Source: Flavobacterium lipolyticum (GTDB lineage: Bacteria; Bacteroidota; Bacteroidia; Flavobacteriales; Flavobacteriaceae). From it: DNA of 64,000 nucleotides. The position numbers were made by a program, and so were the translations under genes. The stretch lies in contig NZ_JAJJMN010000001.1 of the NCBI RefSeq assembly GCF_020905335.1, positions 1,860,001 through 1,924,000 on the forward strand. The letters are read 5' to 3'. The notes under the pieces are model-generated. The model did no database searches. It saw nothing but the letters and a program-made list of their open reading frames with translations, and was not told where the DNA came from. Shown one piece after another: positions 6,674 through 14,237 of this stretch. Positions within the stretch are counted from its first letter, which is position 1; every line of letters begins with the position of its first letter.

Positions 6674-8953
6674 TCAGTTAATGCTTGCTTTAAACATCTT
6701 CAACTCATCCCACGTAAATTCATCACCATATTTCTCCTTTAGCGGACTTAAGGATTCTTCGCTATAAAACTCGAAAGCTTCACGCAAGGCCAGAATTTTA
6801 TCATACGGTAAAACATCGGATATCTCCACTTTTTTAGCCTGAATTAGTTTAACCAAATGCATTTCAACTGTTTGCACAGTAAGTTTACGAATTCGGGCAA
6901 TATCCTGAACCGAATTTTTCTCCAGCCATAAATCATGGGTTTCTTCGATGGTTGTTTTCTTCTCGGCCTTTGGTGTGCTTTTATCTAATTTGCGTGCTGT
7001 ATAACGCACTGTAGGTTCTTCAGATTTAAAAATATCAGTGTTCGACATATTAAATTCCTCGCGGATCTTTGCAACCTTGTCAAATTTGTAGTTTTTAATC
7101 GCTGTAGACGACAATTTCTCTTTACAGATGGTTTCACCTGTCACGACAATTTCGATGAGTAATTTGGCCTTCATTAAGCGCAAAACAGCTTTTGTTTGCA
7201 AATCATCCAAAAAAGCGAGCTCTTCGTAGAACTCTTTTACTTTTTTAAATTTCTGAATTTCGGCCATTTTATTCAAAAGATCCGTAACCAGTTTGTCCAT
7301 TGGTTTAAAAAAATAATCATAAGCTGCCACTACCCTTTCCTGTACAAAAAAGAGATCGACAGTTTCTTTATTGAAAATTTTATTAAGCTGATTAACGAAT
7401 TTTTGTGCAGGATCTGCTAACGAATCTATTATTTCTAAACGCTTATGTGCCCAAGCAGCATGCTTTGATTTTTCAGAAGCAACTGCATTTTCGTTATAAC
7501 TAAAACGGTGATTGCGCCATTCCTGAGCCAAATCAGCCCAATTAAAACTACTAATCAAATAGTTATGAATAAAATTTTTAGTTTCAAAATGCAAGGAGTT
7601 TTTCAAAACTTCTTCGCTTGCTTTGTTCAAAGCATAATCCATCACATCCTGATCGTTCGAAATACCATTCATTTGCAGCGGAGACAACAAAATAAGCCCG
7701 TTTAAGGACGTTAAACGCGATAATGCTACATAGGCTTGTCCGGGTAAGAAAACTTGCGATACATCGAGCGCAGCTTTCTCAAAAGTTAACCCCTGGCTTT
7801 TATGCACCGTAATTGCCCATGCCAGCTTAAGTGGATAATGTGCAAATGTGCCCAAAACTTCTTCTTCAACTTCTTTGGTGAGATCGTTTACTTTGTATCG
7901 GATATTTTTCCATTCGTACTTTTCAACTTCAATGGTTTTATCCTCCTCAGGAAAATGTATGAATATTTCTTCGGCCGAAAGTGACTTTACAACGCCCATT
8001 TTTCCGTTGAAATAACGTTTTTCAAAAGACAAATCATTTTTGACAAACATAACCTGAGCACCCACTTTAAGCTTTAGATTTTCCTCAACCGGAAAAATTT
8101 TCTCCGGAAAATCCCCCACAATAAACGGCTGATAAGCGAATTCATTTCCGGCTAAATCGCCAATTGCCTGCTCATTAATCGAATCGGCTTTGGCATTATG
8201 CGTGGTAAGTGTAATATATCCGGGATTATTCTTTAAGTCAAAATCAGGTTTCACATATTCATTTAAAACCTGAATATCCTGAGGTGTAATCTGATTGTTT
8301 CGAAGATTATTCAAAACCGAAATAAAAGTATCATCTGACTGACGATAAATCTTTGATAATTCAATATATAACGGCGGATATTGCTGAATTACATGCGAAT
8401 GAAAAAAGAATTTTCCTTTGTAATAATTGCGCAAAGTTCGCCATTCTTCATCTCTGATAACCGGCGGAAGCTGTAACAAATCGCCAATAAAAAGTACCTG
8501 AACACCACCAAAAGCACGGGTACTTTTGCGTACGGTCTGCATCATAAAATCAATGGCATCCAACAGATCAGCGCGTAACATACTGACTTCATCGATAATC
8601 AAAAGCTCCATATTCCTGATTACGTTACGCTTCACATTATTCATTTTAAAGTGTCGACGTAAAGTTTCCTTATTCTCAAACTTCACTGTTTCAGTAAACT
8701 GAGAAGCCTCTTCGTATGATGGAATAAAGGCTGAAAATGGTAACTGAAACATCGAGTGAATCGTAACACCTCCGGCATTCAGCGCCGCAATTCCGGTTGG
8801 AGCCACAACCACAGTATTTTTATGCGTAGTGGCAATAATTTCACGCAAAAGTGTAGTCTTCCCGGTCCCCGCTTTACCGGTCAGGAAAATAGATTTTTGC
8901 GTTTGATTGATGAATTGTAAAGTATAAGCTGCTGCTTCTGAAACGTTTTGCAT
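6674..8953 (-). CDS. Pif1/RecD-like SF1 helicase with C-terminal helix-turn-helix domain
   Basis: A 759-aa protein. The SF1B helicase core has Walker A (GKAGTGKTTLL, about residue 25), Walker B (LLIIDEVSML), the GDLLQLPPV motif and a C-terminal motif with VHKSQGLTFE and YVALSRLTS (about 385-420). About 270 further residues end in a helix-turn-helix region (SVQDIARIRKLTVQTVEMHL, about residue 705), which resembles the HTH domain found at the end of RecQ- and Pif1-like helicases. It probably unwinds 5'-tailed DNA, G-quadruplexes or recombination intermediates. Its stop codon directly abuts the 8-bp tandem array. Confidence 0.9.
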   Translation of the reverse strand: MQNVSEAAAYTLQFINQTQKSIFLTGKAGTGKTTLLREIIATTHKNTVVVAPTGIAALNAGGVTIHSMFQLPFSAFIPSYEEASQFTETVKFENKETLRRHFKMNNVKRNVIRNMELLIIDEVSMLRADLLDAIDFMMQTVRKSTRAFGGVQVLFIGDLLQLPPVIRDEEWRTLRNYYKGKFFFHSHVIQQYPPLYIELSKIYRQSDDTFISVLNNLRNNQITPQDIQVLNEYVKPDFDLKNNPGYITLTTHNAKADSINEQAIGDLAGNEFAYQPFIVGDFPEKIFPVEENLKLKVGAQVMFVKNDLSFEKRYFNGKMGVVKSLSAEEIFIHFPEEDKTIEVEKYEWKNIRYKVNDLTKEVEEEVLGTFAHYPLKLAWAITVHKSQGLTFEKAALDVSQVFLPGQAYVALSRLTSLNGLILLSPLQMNGISNDQDVMDYALNKASEEVLKNSLHFETKNFIHNYLISSFNWADLAQEWRNHRFSYNENAVASEKSKHAAWAHKRLEIIDSLADPAQKFVNQLNKIFNKETVDLFFVQERVVAAYDYFFKPMDKLVTDLLNKMAEIQKFKKVKEFYEELAFLDDLQTKAVLRLMKAKLLIEIVVTGETICKEKLSSTAIKNYKFDKVAKIREEFNMSNTDIFKSEEPTVRYTARKLDKSTPKAEKKTTIEETHDLWLEKNSVQDIARIRKLTVQTVEMHLVKLIQAKKVEISDVLPYDKILALREAFEFYSEESLSPLKEKYGDEFTWDELKMFKASIN

Positions 8954-8993
8954 TAGGCGTAAATTGAGAGCTAAAAGTATCGTATTTTTATAA

Positions 8994-9033
8994 AAGAAAA
9001 AACCTAAATCTTGACAGATTTAGGTTTTTAAAT
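8994..9033. terminator. Terminator downstream of the OmpH-like gene
   Basis: AACCTAAATCT / AGATTTAGGTT stem with a T run on both strands, between the OmpH-like stop at 9053 and the helicase start at 8953. Confidence 0.75.
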
Positions 9034-9052
9034 TTAGTTAGTTAGTTTGGTA

Positions 9053-9631
9053 TTATTTTTTAGCTTCCTCTTTTACAGCTGGTTTTTCTTCTGTTTTTGG
9101 AGTCGCTTTATATTTGTCATTCAAAGCTTTAACGATATCTTTTGTGATATCGAATTTCTCTTCAGCATACAAAATTGAAGCAGCATCTCCAGTACCATAG
9201 ATATAAGAATAACCGTTTTTCTTACCGTAATCTTTGATGAATTTCTTCACTCCACTTACCAAAGAATCCATTTCAACACCGCTTTCCTGTTGTAATTGTT
9301 GAGACAAAGCTTGTTGTGCATAACCCAATTGTTGTTCTCTTTTTTGCAATTCAGCACCTCTTTGTTGTGCCCACGCCTGACCGTTTGCTTGTGCCTGACT
9401 TTGAAAATTAGCAGCGTCTTGTTTAAAACGTGTAATCTCAGCTTGTAGTTGTCTTCCTTTTTCTTCTGCCTGAGCTTTGTATTTAGCTTCAAGGTCTTTT
9501 GCTTCAGTGTATTCTTTCATTAAAACTGAAGTATCTACGTAAGCTGTTTTTACTTCCTTAACTTCCGCAGTTTTGTCACTACATGAAACAGCGAAAATTG
9601 AAAGTGCGATAATTACTAATGCTTTTTTCAT
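9053..9631 (-). CDS. OmpH/Skp family lipoprotein
   Basis: A 192-aa protein. A lipobox-like end to the signal peptide (LSIFAVSC, Cys17) suggests a lipid anchor. The middle (about 45-130) is a charged, Gln- and Ala-rich coiled coil (KYKAQAEEKGRQLQAEITRF), as in Skp/OmpH periplasmic chaperones. The C-terminus is Lys/Glu/Pro-rich. Skp-type proteins hold unfolded outer-membrane proteins in the periplasm. A lipidated form is a variant, so whether this one acts as a chaperone is uncertain. It is a single gene; a TATTTTTG box lies at 9672-9679 on the reverse strand. Confidence 0.82.
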   Translation of the reverse strand: MKKALVIIALSIFAVSCSDKTAEVKEVKTAYVDTSVLMKEYTEAKDLEAKYKAQAEEKGRQLQAEITRFKQDAANFQSQAQANGQAWAQQRGAELQKREQQLGYAQQALSQQLQQESGVEMDSLVSGVKKFIKDYGKKNGYSYIYGTGDAASILYAEEKFDITKDIVKALNDKYKATPKTEEKPAVKEEAKK

Positions 9632-9743
9632 TTTTTTAAATCTCTATTTTTTTTATTGTATTGAATGAAGACAAAAATATAAAAAAATAAATAGCATCAA
9701 CATAAAGTTTAAAAAATGCTATAATTTTATGATATTAGTTTTA

Positions 9744-10060
9744 TTTATTGAGTAGATTTTTACCATAAAATATCATTATTAAAAATGACTTTCACAGCCT
9801 TTTTTTAAGACGTTTTCTCAGAAACAACAACACAAATACTCACCTATCATCAGAAAACCCCTTAAACAAGCTTATTTCAAGTTTTAGGGTGATTGAAAGC
9901 GTAAATCCGTTAAGAATTGTTCTTTTTTTACCGTTGCGCTTCATCTGATCGCAAACCCATAAAATTAATCCAGTCAAAAAAATATTTATTATTTTTTACA
10001 TTCACGAAACAAAACTTAGCAAAAAAAAGAAGCACTTTTCTAAAAACTCGAATTTCTAAA
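9744..10060 (-). pseudogene. Eroded duplicate of the methyltransferase 3' end and its downstream DNA
   Basis: The gap 9632-10253 has no intact gene. 9744-10060 is an imperfect direct copy of about 10114-10430. Anchor matches lie 370-371 bp apart: ATTAAAAATGACTTTCA at 9778 with its counterpart at 10148, CTTAAAC/T at 9861 and 10231, and GATCGCAAAC at 9947 and 10318. Similarity continues less exactly to the GAAGCACTTTT motif. The second copy includes the last ~180 nt of the methyltransferase gene. The first copy therefore contains a remnant of that 3' end, with stops (GLRS, then TAA after five codons). Confidence 0.6.
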
Positions 10061-10253
10061 AAGAAATACCAAAATTTCTAAAAAAATGCTCCATTTTTAC
10101 TGCATTATTTTTATTTATGGACTGGCATTTTACCATAAAATCTCACTATTAAAAGTGGCTTTCATAGCTTTTATTTAAGGCGATTTCTTAAAAAAGACGA
10201 CACAAACCCTCATATTCCCTTAGAAAACGCCTTAAATGCGCTTATTTTACGTT

Positions 10254-11102
10254 TTAGCTGTTTTTTAAGACATAAATGTGTGATGAATACTCTTTTGTTC
10301 CCGATGCTTTTAAATTTGATCGCAAACCAATAAAAAAGGCCTTAACGAAATTCATTTTTCCCGTTTTGTATTTTTCCGATAAAAGACTAACGTAAAATGA
10401 ATCGAATTTCATCGGAAGCACTTTTTCTAATTTCATATCTACTTTTCCAAAAAGAGACTGAATAGCTTTTTTCGAGAAATGCCAAAAGTGAATTGGCACG
10501 TCATAAGCTGCCCAAAATTCATTGTAATATTTTGCATCAAACGATTTGAAATTTGGAACCGCCACAATTAAAGTTCCAGTTGGTTTTAATAATCTTTTCA
10601 ATTCCCGAATTTGCAATTCCAAATTTGGTACATGTTCTAAAACGTGCCACATGGTAATGACATCAAAAGAATTATTTTCAAGAGCATCAATTCCGTTTAC
10701 AAAAGAAATTCCTTTTTCTATCGCAATATTTTTTGCTCTCTCGCTTGGTTCCACTCCAACTGTTTCCCAACCATCATTTTTTGCTGTCAATAAAAAATCT
10801 CCGGTTCCGGCACCAATATCTAAAATTCTGCCTTTTTGAGATTGTTCACCATTAATCAAATTCAGTTTATTTTTTAAAGCAATACTTTTTACAAAGTGAT
10901 AGGCTTTTTCAAACAAAGATCTTTTATTGTCGGTATGAGAAATATAATCTTCGCTTTCGTAATATCTTCCGAGATTTTCTAAATCGGGTTGTGGAGAAGT
11001 AATTAACATATCTAAAGTTTCATCGTAATACAGATCAAAAATTTCTTTAGATACAGAATGGTCTTTTACAGAAAGAAAATGTTTTTTGTTTAAAACGTTC
11101 AT
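10254..11102 (-). CDS. Class I SAM-dependent methyltransferase
   Basis: A 282-aa protein. The SAM-binding motif I is ILDIGAGTGDFLLTAKNDGW (about residues 94-113). The next acidic strand reads GVEPSERAKNIA, and the post-motif WHVLEHVPNLELQIREL is typical of the Methyltransf_11/23 group. The N-terminal 75 residues resemble the extra domain seen in methyltransferases of surface-glycan and lipid pathways. Substrate unknown. It stands alone between mnmG and the OmpH-like gene. Its last ~180 nt are duplicated downstream as a decayed copy. Confidence 0.85.
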   Translation of the reverse strand: MNVLNKKHFLSVKDHSVSKEIFDLYYDETLDMLITSPQPDLENLGRYYESEDYISHTDNKRSLFEKAYHFVKSIALKNKLNLINGEQSQKGRILDIGAGTGDFLLTAKNDGWETVGVEPSERAKNIAIEKGISFVNGIDALENNSFDVITMWHVLEHVPNLELQIRELKRLLKPTGTLIVAVPNFKSFDAKYYNEFWAAYDVPIHFWHFSKKAIQSLFGKVDMKLEKVLPMKFDSFYVSLLSEKYKTGKMNFVKAFFIGLRSNLKASGTKEYSSHIYVLKNS

Positions 11103-11264
11103 TTTTAATTATAGGTTTTTAATAGAATTTGGCAACGCAAATGTTACATCAAAAATACTAATGCAACAAGTATTAATTAATTTGAAATGCTTTACTACGC
11201 ATCTCACAGATTTTTTTAAAATAGTTTTACGATTTTCTTCAAGTTTAGCAAGACTTATCAAAGT

Positions 11265-11280
11265 AGTTTCACGTGGAACA
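11265..11280. other. parS: parS-like site 1 (outlier, 3' side of mnmG)
   Basis: AGTTTCACGTGGAACA matches 15 of 16 positions of a combined TGTTYCACGTGRAACA pattern. It lies between the methyltransferase and mnmG, about 2.2 kb from the main cluster. Confidence 0.7.
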
Positions 11281-11339
11281 TTTATTTATTTCAGGTCACT
11301 TTTTCTTAAAACAATCCAACGTAATAAAATTCAAATCCC

Positions 11340-11477
11340 AAACTCAAAACCTGAAACCTGAAACCTGAAACATGAAACATGAAACTCAAAACTCAAAACT
11401 TGAAACCTCAAACTTGAAACCTCAAACTTGAAACTTGAAACTCAAAACTTGAAACTTGAAACTCAAAACTTGAAACA
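11340..11477. repeat. Degenerate CTGAAAC / CTTGAAAC minisatellite
   Basis: About 18 units of 7-8 bp (variants CTGAAAC, CATGAAAC, CTTGAAAC, CTCAAAA) fill most of the 11103-11526 gap. A shorter array of the complementary units sits at 13490-13529 on the other side of mnmG. Confidence 0.85.
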
Positions 11478-11494
11478 AAGAAAATCAAAACAAA

Positions 11495-11528
11495 TAAAGA
11501 CGCACCTATTGGCACGTCTCTTTTTTTT
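11495..11528. terminator. Terminator downstream of mnmG
   Basis: Stem AGACG / CGTCT (with a partly paired GCACC / GGCAC interior) beside the mnmG stop. The + strand copy is followed by eight T, the reverse strand by TTTATTTG, so it may act in both directions. Confidence 0.6.
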
Positions 11529-13398
11529 ATCTTCCCATGTAAATTAACAAAACAGAAATATCACTTGGAGAAACTCCGCTTATTCTTGAAGCCTGAGAAA
11601 TAGTTACAGGACGAATCTTGCTTAACTTTTGTTTGGCTTCAATCGACATTGATTTAATTTTATCGTAATCGAAATTCTCCGGTATTTTCACTTCTTCCAA
11701 ACGAGTTAGTTTATCCGCATTATTTCTTTCCTTTTCGATATAACCGGAATACTTCACCTGAATTTCTGCCTGCTCCAAAATTTCCTGATCCAGATTATTT
11801 TCTTCCACATACGCTTTCACTTTTTCAAACTTAAGCATATCGACTAAATCAATTTGCGGACGAGAGAAAACTTTAAACATTTTATCTCCCTGTGAAATTG
11901 GAGCGGTTTCTTTAGCTTCTAAAATAGGATTTGTTTCTGCAACAGAAACACTGGTCTCTCTAAAAAAGGCCACCATCTTTTCAGACTCGCTTAATTTCTT
12001 TTCCATTCGGCGTAAACGCTTTTCAGAAGCAAGACCAATTTCGTGCGACATTGGCGTCAATCTAAAATCGGCATTATCCTGACGCAACAAAGTTCTATAC
12101 TCTGCTCTTGAAGTAAACATACGATAAGGTTCTTCTGTTCCTTTCGTAATCAAATCATCAATCAATACTCCGATATAAGCTTCATCACGTTTCAAAATCA
12201 ACGGCGCTTTTTCATGTACTTTCAAATGTGCATTTATTCCCGCCATCAAACCTTGAGAAGCGGCTTCTTCATATCCGGTAGTTCCATTGATCTGTCCGGC
12301 GAAATACAATCCTTCCACTAATTTTGTTTCCAACGTATGTTTCAATTGTGTCGGTGGGAAATAGTCATACTCGATCGCATAACCCGGACGAAAGAATTTC
12401 ACATTCTCAAAACCGGCTACAGAACGCAATGCTTTAAACTGAATATCTTCCGGAAGTGAAGTTGAAAATCCATTCACATACACTTCGCAAGTATTCCACC
12501 CTTCCGGTTCCACAAATAATTGATGACGCTCTTTATCGGCGAAACGATTAATTTTATCTTCTATCGAAGGACAGTATCTTGGACCAAGACTTTTGATCCT
12601 TCCGTTAAACATTGGCGAACGATCAAAACCATCTCTCAAAATATCGTGAACATCCAATGACGTATACGTCATGTAACAAGAACGCTGATGTGTTAACGGT
12701 GAAGTCAAATCAGAATAAGAAAACTTATCCGGCTTTGCATCACCTTTCTCTTCGTTCATTTTAGAATAATCCAAAGAACGTCCATCCACTCGTGGTGGCG
12801 TTCCCGTTTTCATTCTTCCAGCTTCGAAACCGGCACGAACTAAATCCTCAGTAATTCCTGTTGCGGCACTTTCTCCTGCTCGTCCTCCTCCAAACTGTTT
12901 TTCTCCAATATGAATTAAACCATTCAAAAAAGTTCCGTTTGTCAAAACAACAGACTTAGAACGAATCTCAACTCCCAACGAAGTTTTGATTCCTTTTATC
13001 TTCCCATCCTCAATAATCAAACCTTTGACCATCTCTTGGTAGAAATCCAAATTTGGAGTTCCCTCCAACATCATTCTCCATTCTTCAGCAAAACGCATTC
13101 GATCACTTTGAACTCTTGGCGACCACATTGCCGGTCCTTTCGATTTATTCAACATCTTAAATTGAATAGCCGTTCGGTCAGAAACAATTCCTGAGTATCC
13201 ACCCAACGCATCAATCTCTCGCACGATCTGTCCTTTTGCAATTCCTCCCATCGCAGGATTACAAGACATCTGTGCGATGTTCTGCAAACTCATTGTAACC
13301 AATAAAGTTTTGGATCCCAAATTTGCTGCCGCTGCCGCGGCCTCAGATCCTGCATGACCAGCACCAACTACAATAACATCGTATTCTTCTAAAAACAT
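11527..13398 (-). CDS. mnmG: tRNA uridine-5-carboxymethylaminomethyl modification enzyme MnmG
   Basis: A 623-aa FAD protein (GidA) that, with MnmE, installs the cmnm5 group on wobble uridine 34 of certain tRNAs. FAD binding motif VIVVGAGHAGSEAAAAAANLG spans residues 9-29. Family blocks follow: SCNPAMGGIAKGQIVREIDALGG (about 45) and GGRAGESAATGI with KTGTPPRVDGRSLD (about 175-210). The C-terminal helical region is complete. Length is normal (about 620-630). gidA is often near oriC in bacteria. Here it is flanked by parS-like sites and by inverted TGAAAC-rich minisatellites. MnmE is not in the window. Confidence 0.97.
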   Translation of the reverse strand: MFLEEYDVIVVGAGHAGSEAAAAAANLGSKTLLVTMSLQNIAQMSCNPAMGGIAKGQIVREIDALGGYSGIVSDRTAIQFKMLNKSKGPAMWSPRVQSDRMRFAEEWRMMLEGTPNLDFYQEMVKGLIIEDGKIKGIKTSLGVEIRSKSVVLTNGTFLNGLIHIGEKQFGGGRAGESAATGITEDLVRAGFEAGRMKTGTPPRVDGRSLDYSKMNEEKGDAKPDKFSYSDLTSPLTHQRSCYMTYTSLDVHDILRDGFDRSPMFNGRIKSLGPRYCPSIEDKINRFADKERHQLFVEPEGWNTCEVYVNGFSTSLPEDIQFKALRSVAGFENVKFFRPGYAIEYDYFPPTQLKHTLETKLVEGLYFAGQINGTTGYEEAASQGLMAGINAHLKVHEKAPLILKRDEAYIGVLIDDLITKGTEEPYRMFTSRAEYRTLLRQDNADFRLTPMSHEIGLASEKRLRRMEKKLSESEKMVAFFRETSVSVAETNPILEAKETAPISQGDKMFKVFSRPQIDLVDMLKFEKVKAYVEENNLDQEILEQAEIQVKYSGYIEKERNNADKLTRLEEVKIPENFDYDKIKSMSIEAKQKLSKIRPVTISQASRISGVSPSDISVLLIYMGR

Positions 13399-13460
13399 TT
13401 TGTTTTATTATTCTCTTCAAACCGTTTAAGGCGGTTCTCAGAATTAATTTTCTTTTCTTT

Positions 13461-13476
13461 TGTTCCACGTGGAACG
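13461..13476. other. parS: parS-like site 2
   Basis: TGTTCCACGTGGAACG, one mismatch (last base) to a perfect 16-bp palindrome. Confidence 0.8.
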
Positions 13477-13489
13477 TGGTTCTTCTTTT

Positions 13490-13529
13490 TCAAGTTTCAA
13501 GTTTCAAGTTTCAGGTTTCAGGTTTCACG
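13490..13529. repeat. CAAGTTT / CAGGTTT minisatellite, inverted relative to the one at 11340
   Basis: Five tandem 7-bp units (TTTCAAG x3, TTTCAGG x2) in the gap between mnmG and ybeY. They are the reverse complement of the CTTGAAA/CCTGAAA units on the far side of mnmG. Confidence 0.8.
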
Positions 13530-13622
13530 TTAGAAGCTTTCTGTTTCAAAACTCGAACTAGGAACTCTCTTCAATTCTAAAAACTTTCCCCATACTAAAT
13601 CCCTATAATTCTCAAAAAATAT

Positions 13623-13638
13623 TGTTTCACGTGAAACA
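13623..13638. other. parS: parS site 3 (perfect consensus)
   Basis: TGTTTCACGTGAAACA is identical to the widely conserved chromosomal parS consensus bound by ParB. The palindrome extends to 20 bp (13621-13640). Confidence 0.92.
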
Positions 13639-13669
13639 ATCTAAAACCTTTCTTTATCAAAAAAACAAT

Positions 13670-13685
13670 CGTTCCACGTGGAACA
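13670..13685. other. parS: parS-like site 4
   Basis: CGTTCCACGTGGAACA: first base differs from the 16-bp palindrome. Confidence 0.8.
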
Positions 13686-13722
13686 TCCGGTTCTTTTAAA
13701 CACAGAAATAAACTTTTTTTCA

Positions 13723-13738
13723 TGTTCCACGTGAAACA
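13723..13738. other. parS: parS-like site 5
   Basis: TGTTCCACGTGAAACA fits the degenerate parS consensus TGTTNCACGTGAAACA exactly. Confidence 0.9.
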
Positions 13739-13770
13739 CTTTAATTTAATCACCCTCTTCTACTCTATTA

Positions 13771-13786
13771 TGTTTCACGTGGAACA
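13771..13786. other. parS: parS-like site 6
   Basis: TGTTTCACGTGGAACA, the reverse complement of site 5, so it fits the consensus on the other strand. Confidence 0.9.
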
Positions 13787-13817
13787 CGTAAAACTGAATT
13801 AAAAAAAGGTAATTTAT

Positions 13818-14237
13818 CTACTGTTCCACGTGAAACATCGTAATCTTTTCATCTTCTTTAGATCGCATTAACTCCGCTTCAGCATCACTTTTATCTTTAT
13901 ATCCACAGTAATGTAATATGCCGTGTGCTAAAACTCTCTTCAATTCTTCAGTAAAAGAAACATTAAAATCTTTAGCATTGTCTTCAACTCTTTCAACAGA
14001 AACAAAAATATCTCCGTTGAGTTCGTTACCAACTGTATAATCAAAACTGATTATATCTGTTAACGTATCATGATTTAGATACTCTACATTAATCTTATGA
14101 AGATACTCATCATCACAGAAAATGTAATTTATCTCTCCTTCGTTTTTGTTTTCAGAAACGATAACAGCACTTAACCAGTCAGAAAAAGCTTGTTCGTTGT
14201 CTAAAGTAAATTCGGTTTCGTAATTAAAATTGATCAT
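13818..14237 (-). CDS. ybeY: Endoribonuclease YbeY (rRNA maturation factor)
   Basis: A 139-aa zinc-dependent RNase of 16S rRNA 3'-end maturation and ribosome quality control. The metal motif reads HGILHYCGYKDKSD (about residues 109-122). The first two His ligands are present; the third, His in E. coli YbeY, is Asp here. I recall Asp at this place in Bacteroidota homologues, so I do not call it inactive. Its ATG overlaps the upstream DUF4175-type gene by 4 bp (ATGA), which indicates translational coupling. The last codons (MFHVEQ-stop) are written across parS-like site 7. Confidence 0.93.
   Translation of the reverse strand: MINFNYETEFTLDNEQAFSDWLSAVIVSENKNEGEINYIFCDDEYLHKINVEYLNHDTLTDIISFDYTVGNELNGDIFVSVERVEDNAKDFNVSFTEELKRVLAHGILHYCGYKDKSDAEAELMRSKEDEKITMFHVEQ
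13822..13837. other. parS: parS-like site 7, inside the 3' end of ybeY
   Basis: TGTTCCACGTGAAACA lies within the coding sequence and specifies the C-terminal residues MFHVEQ of YbeY. Confidence 0.88.
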
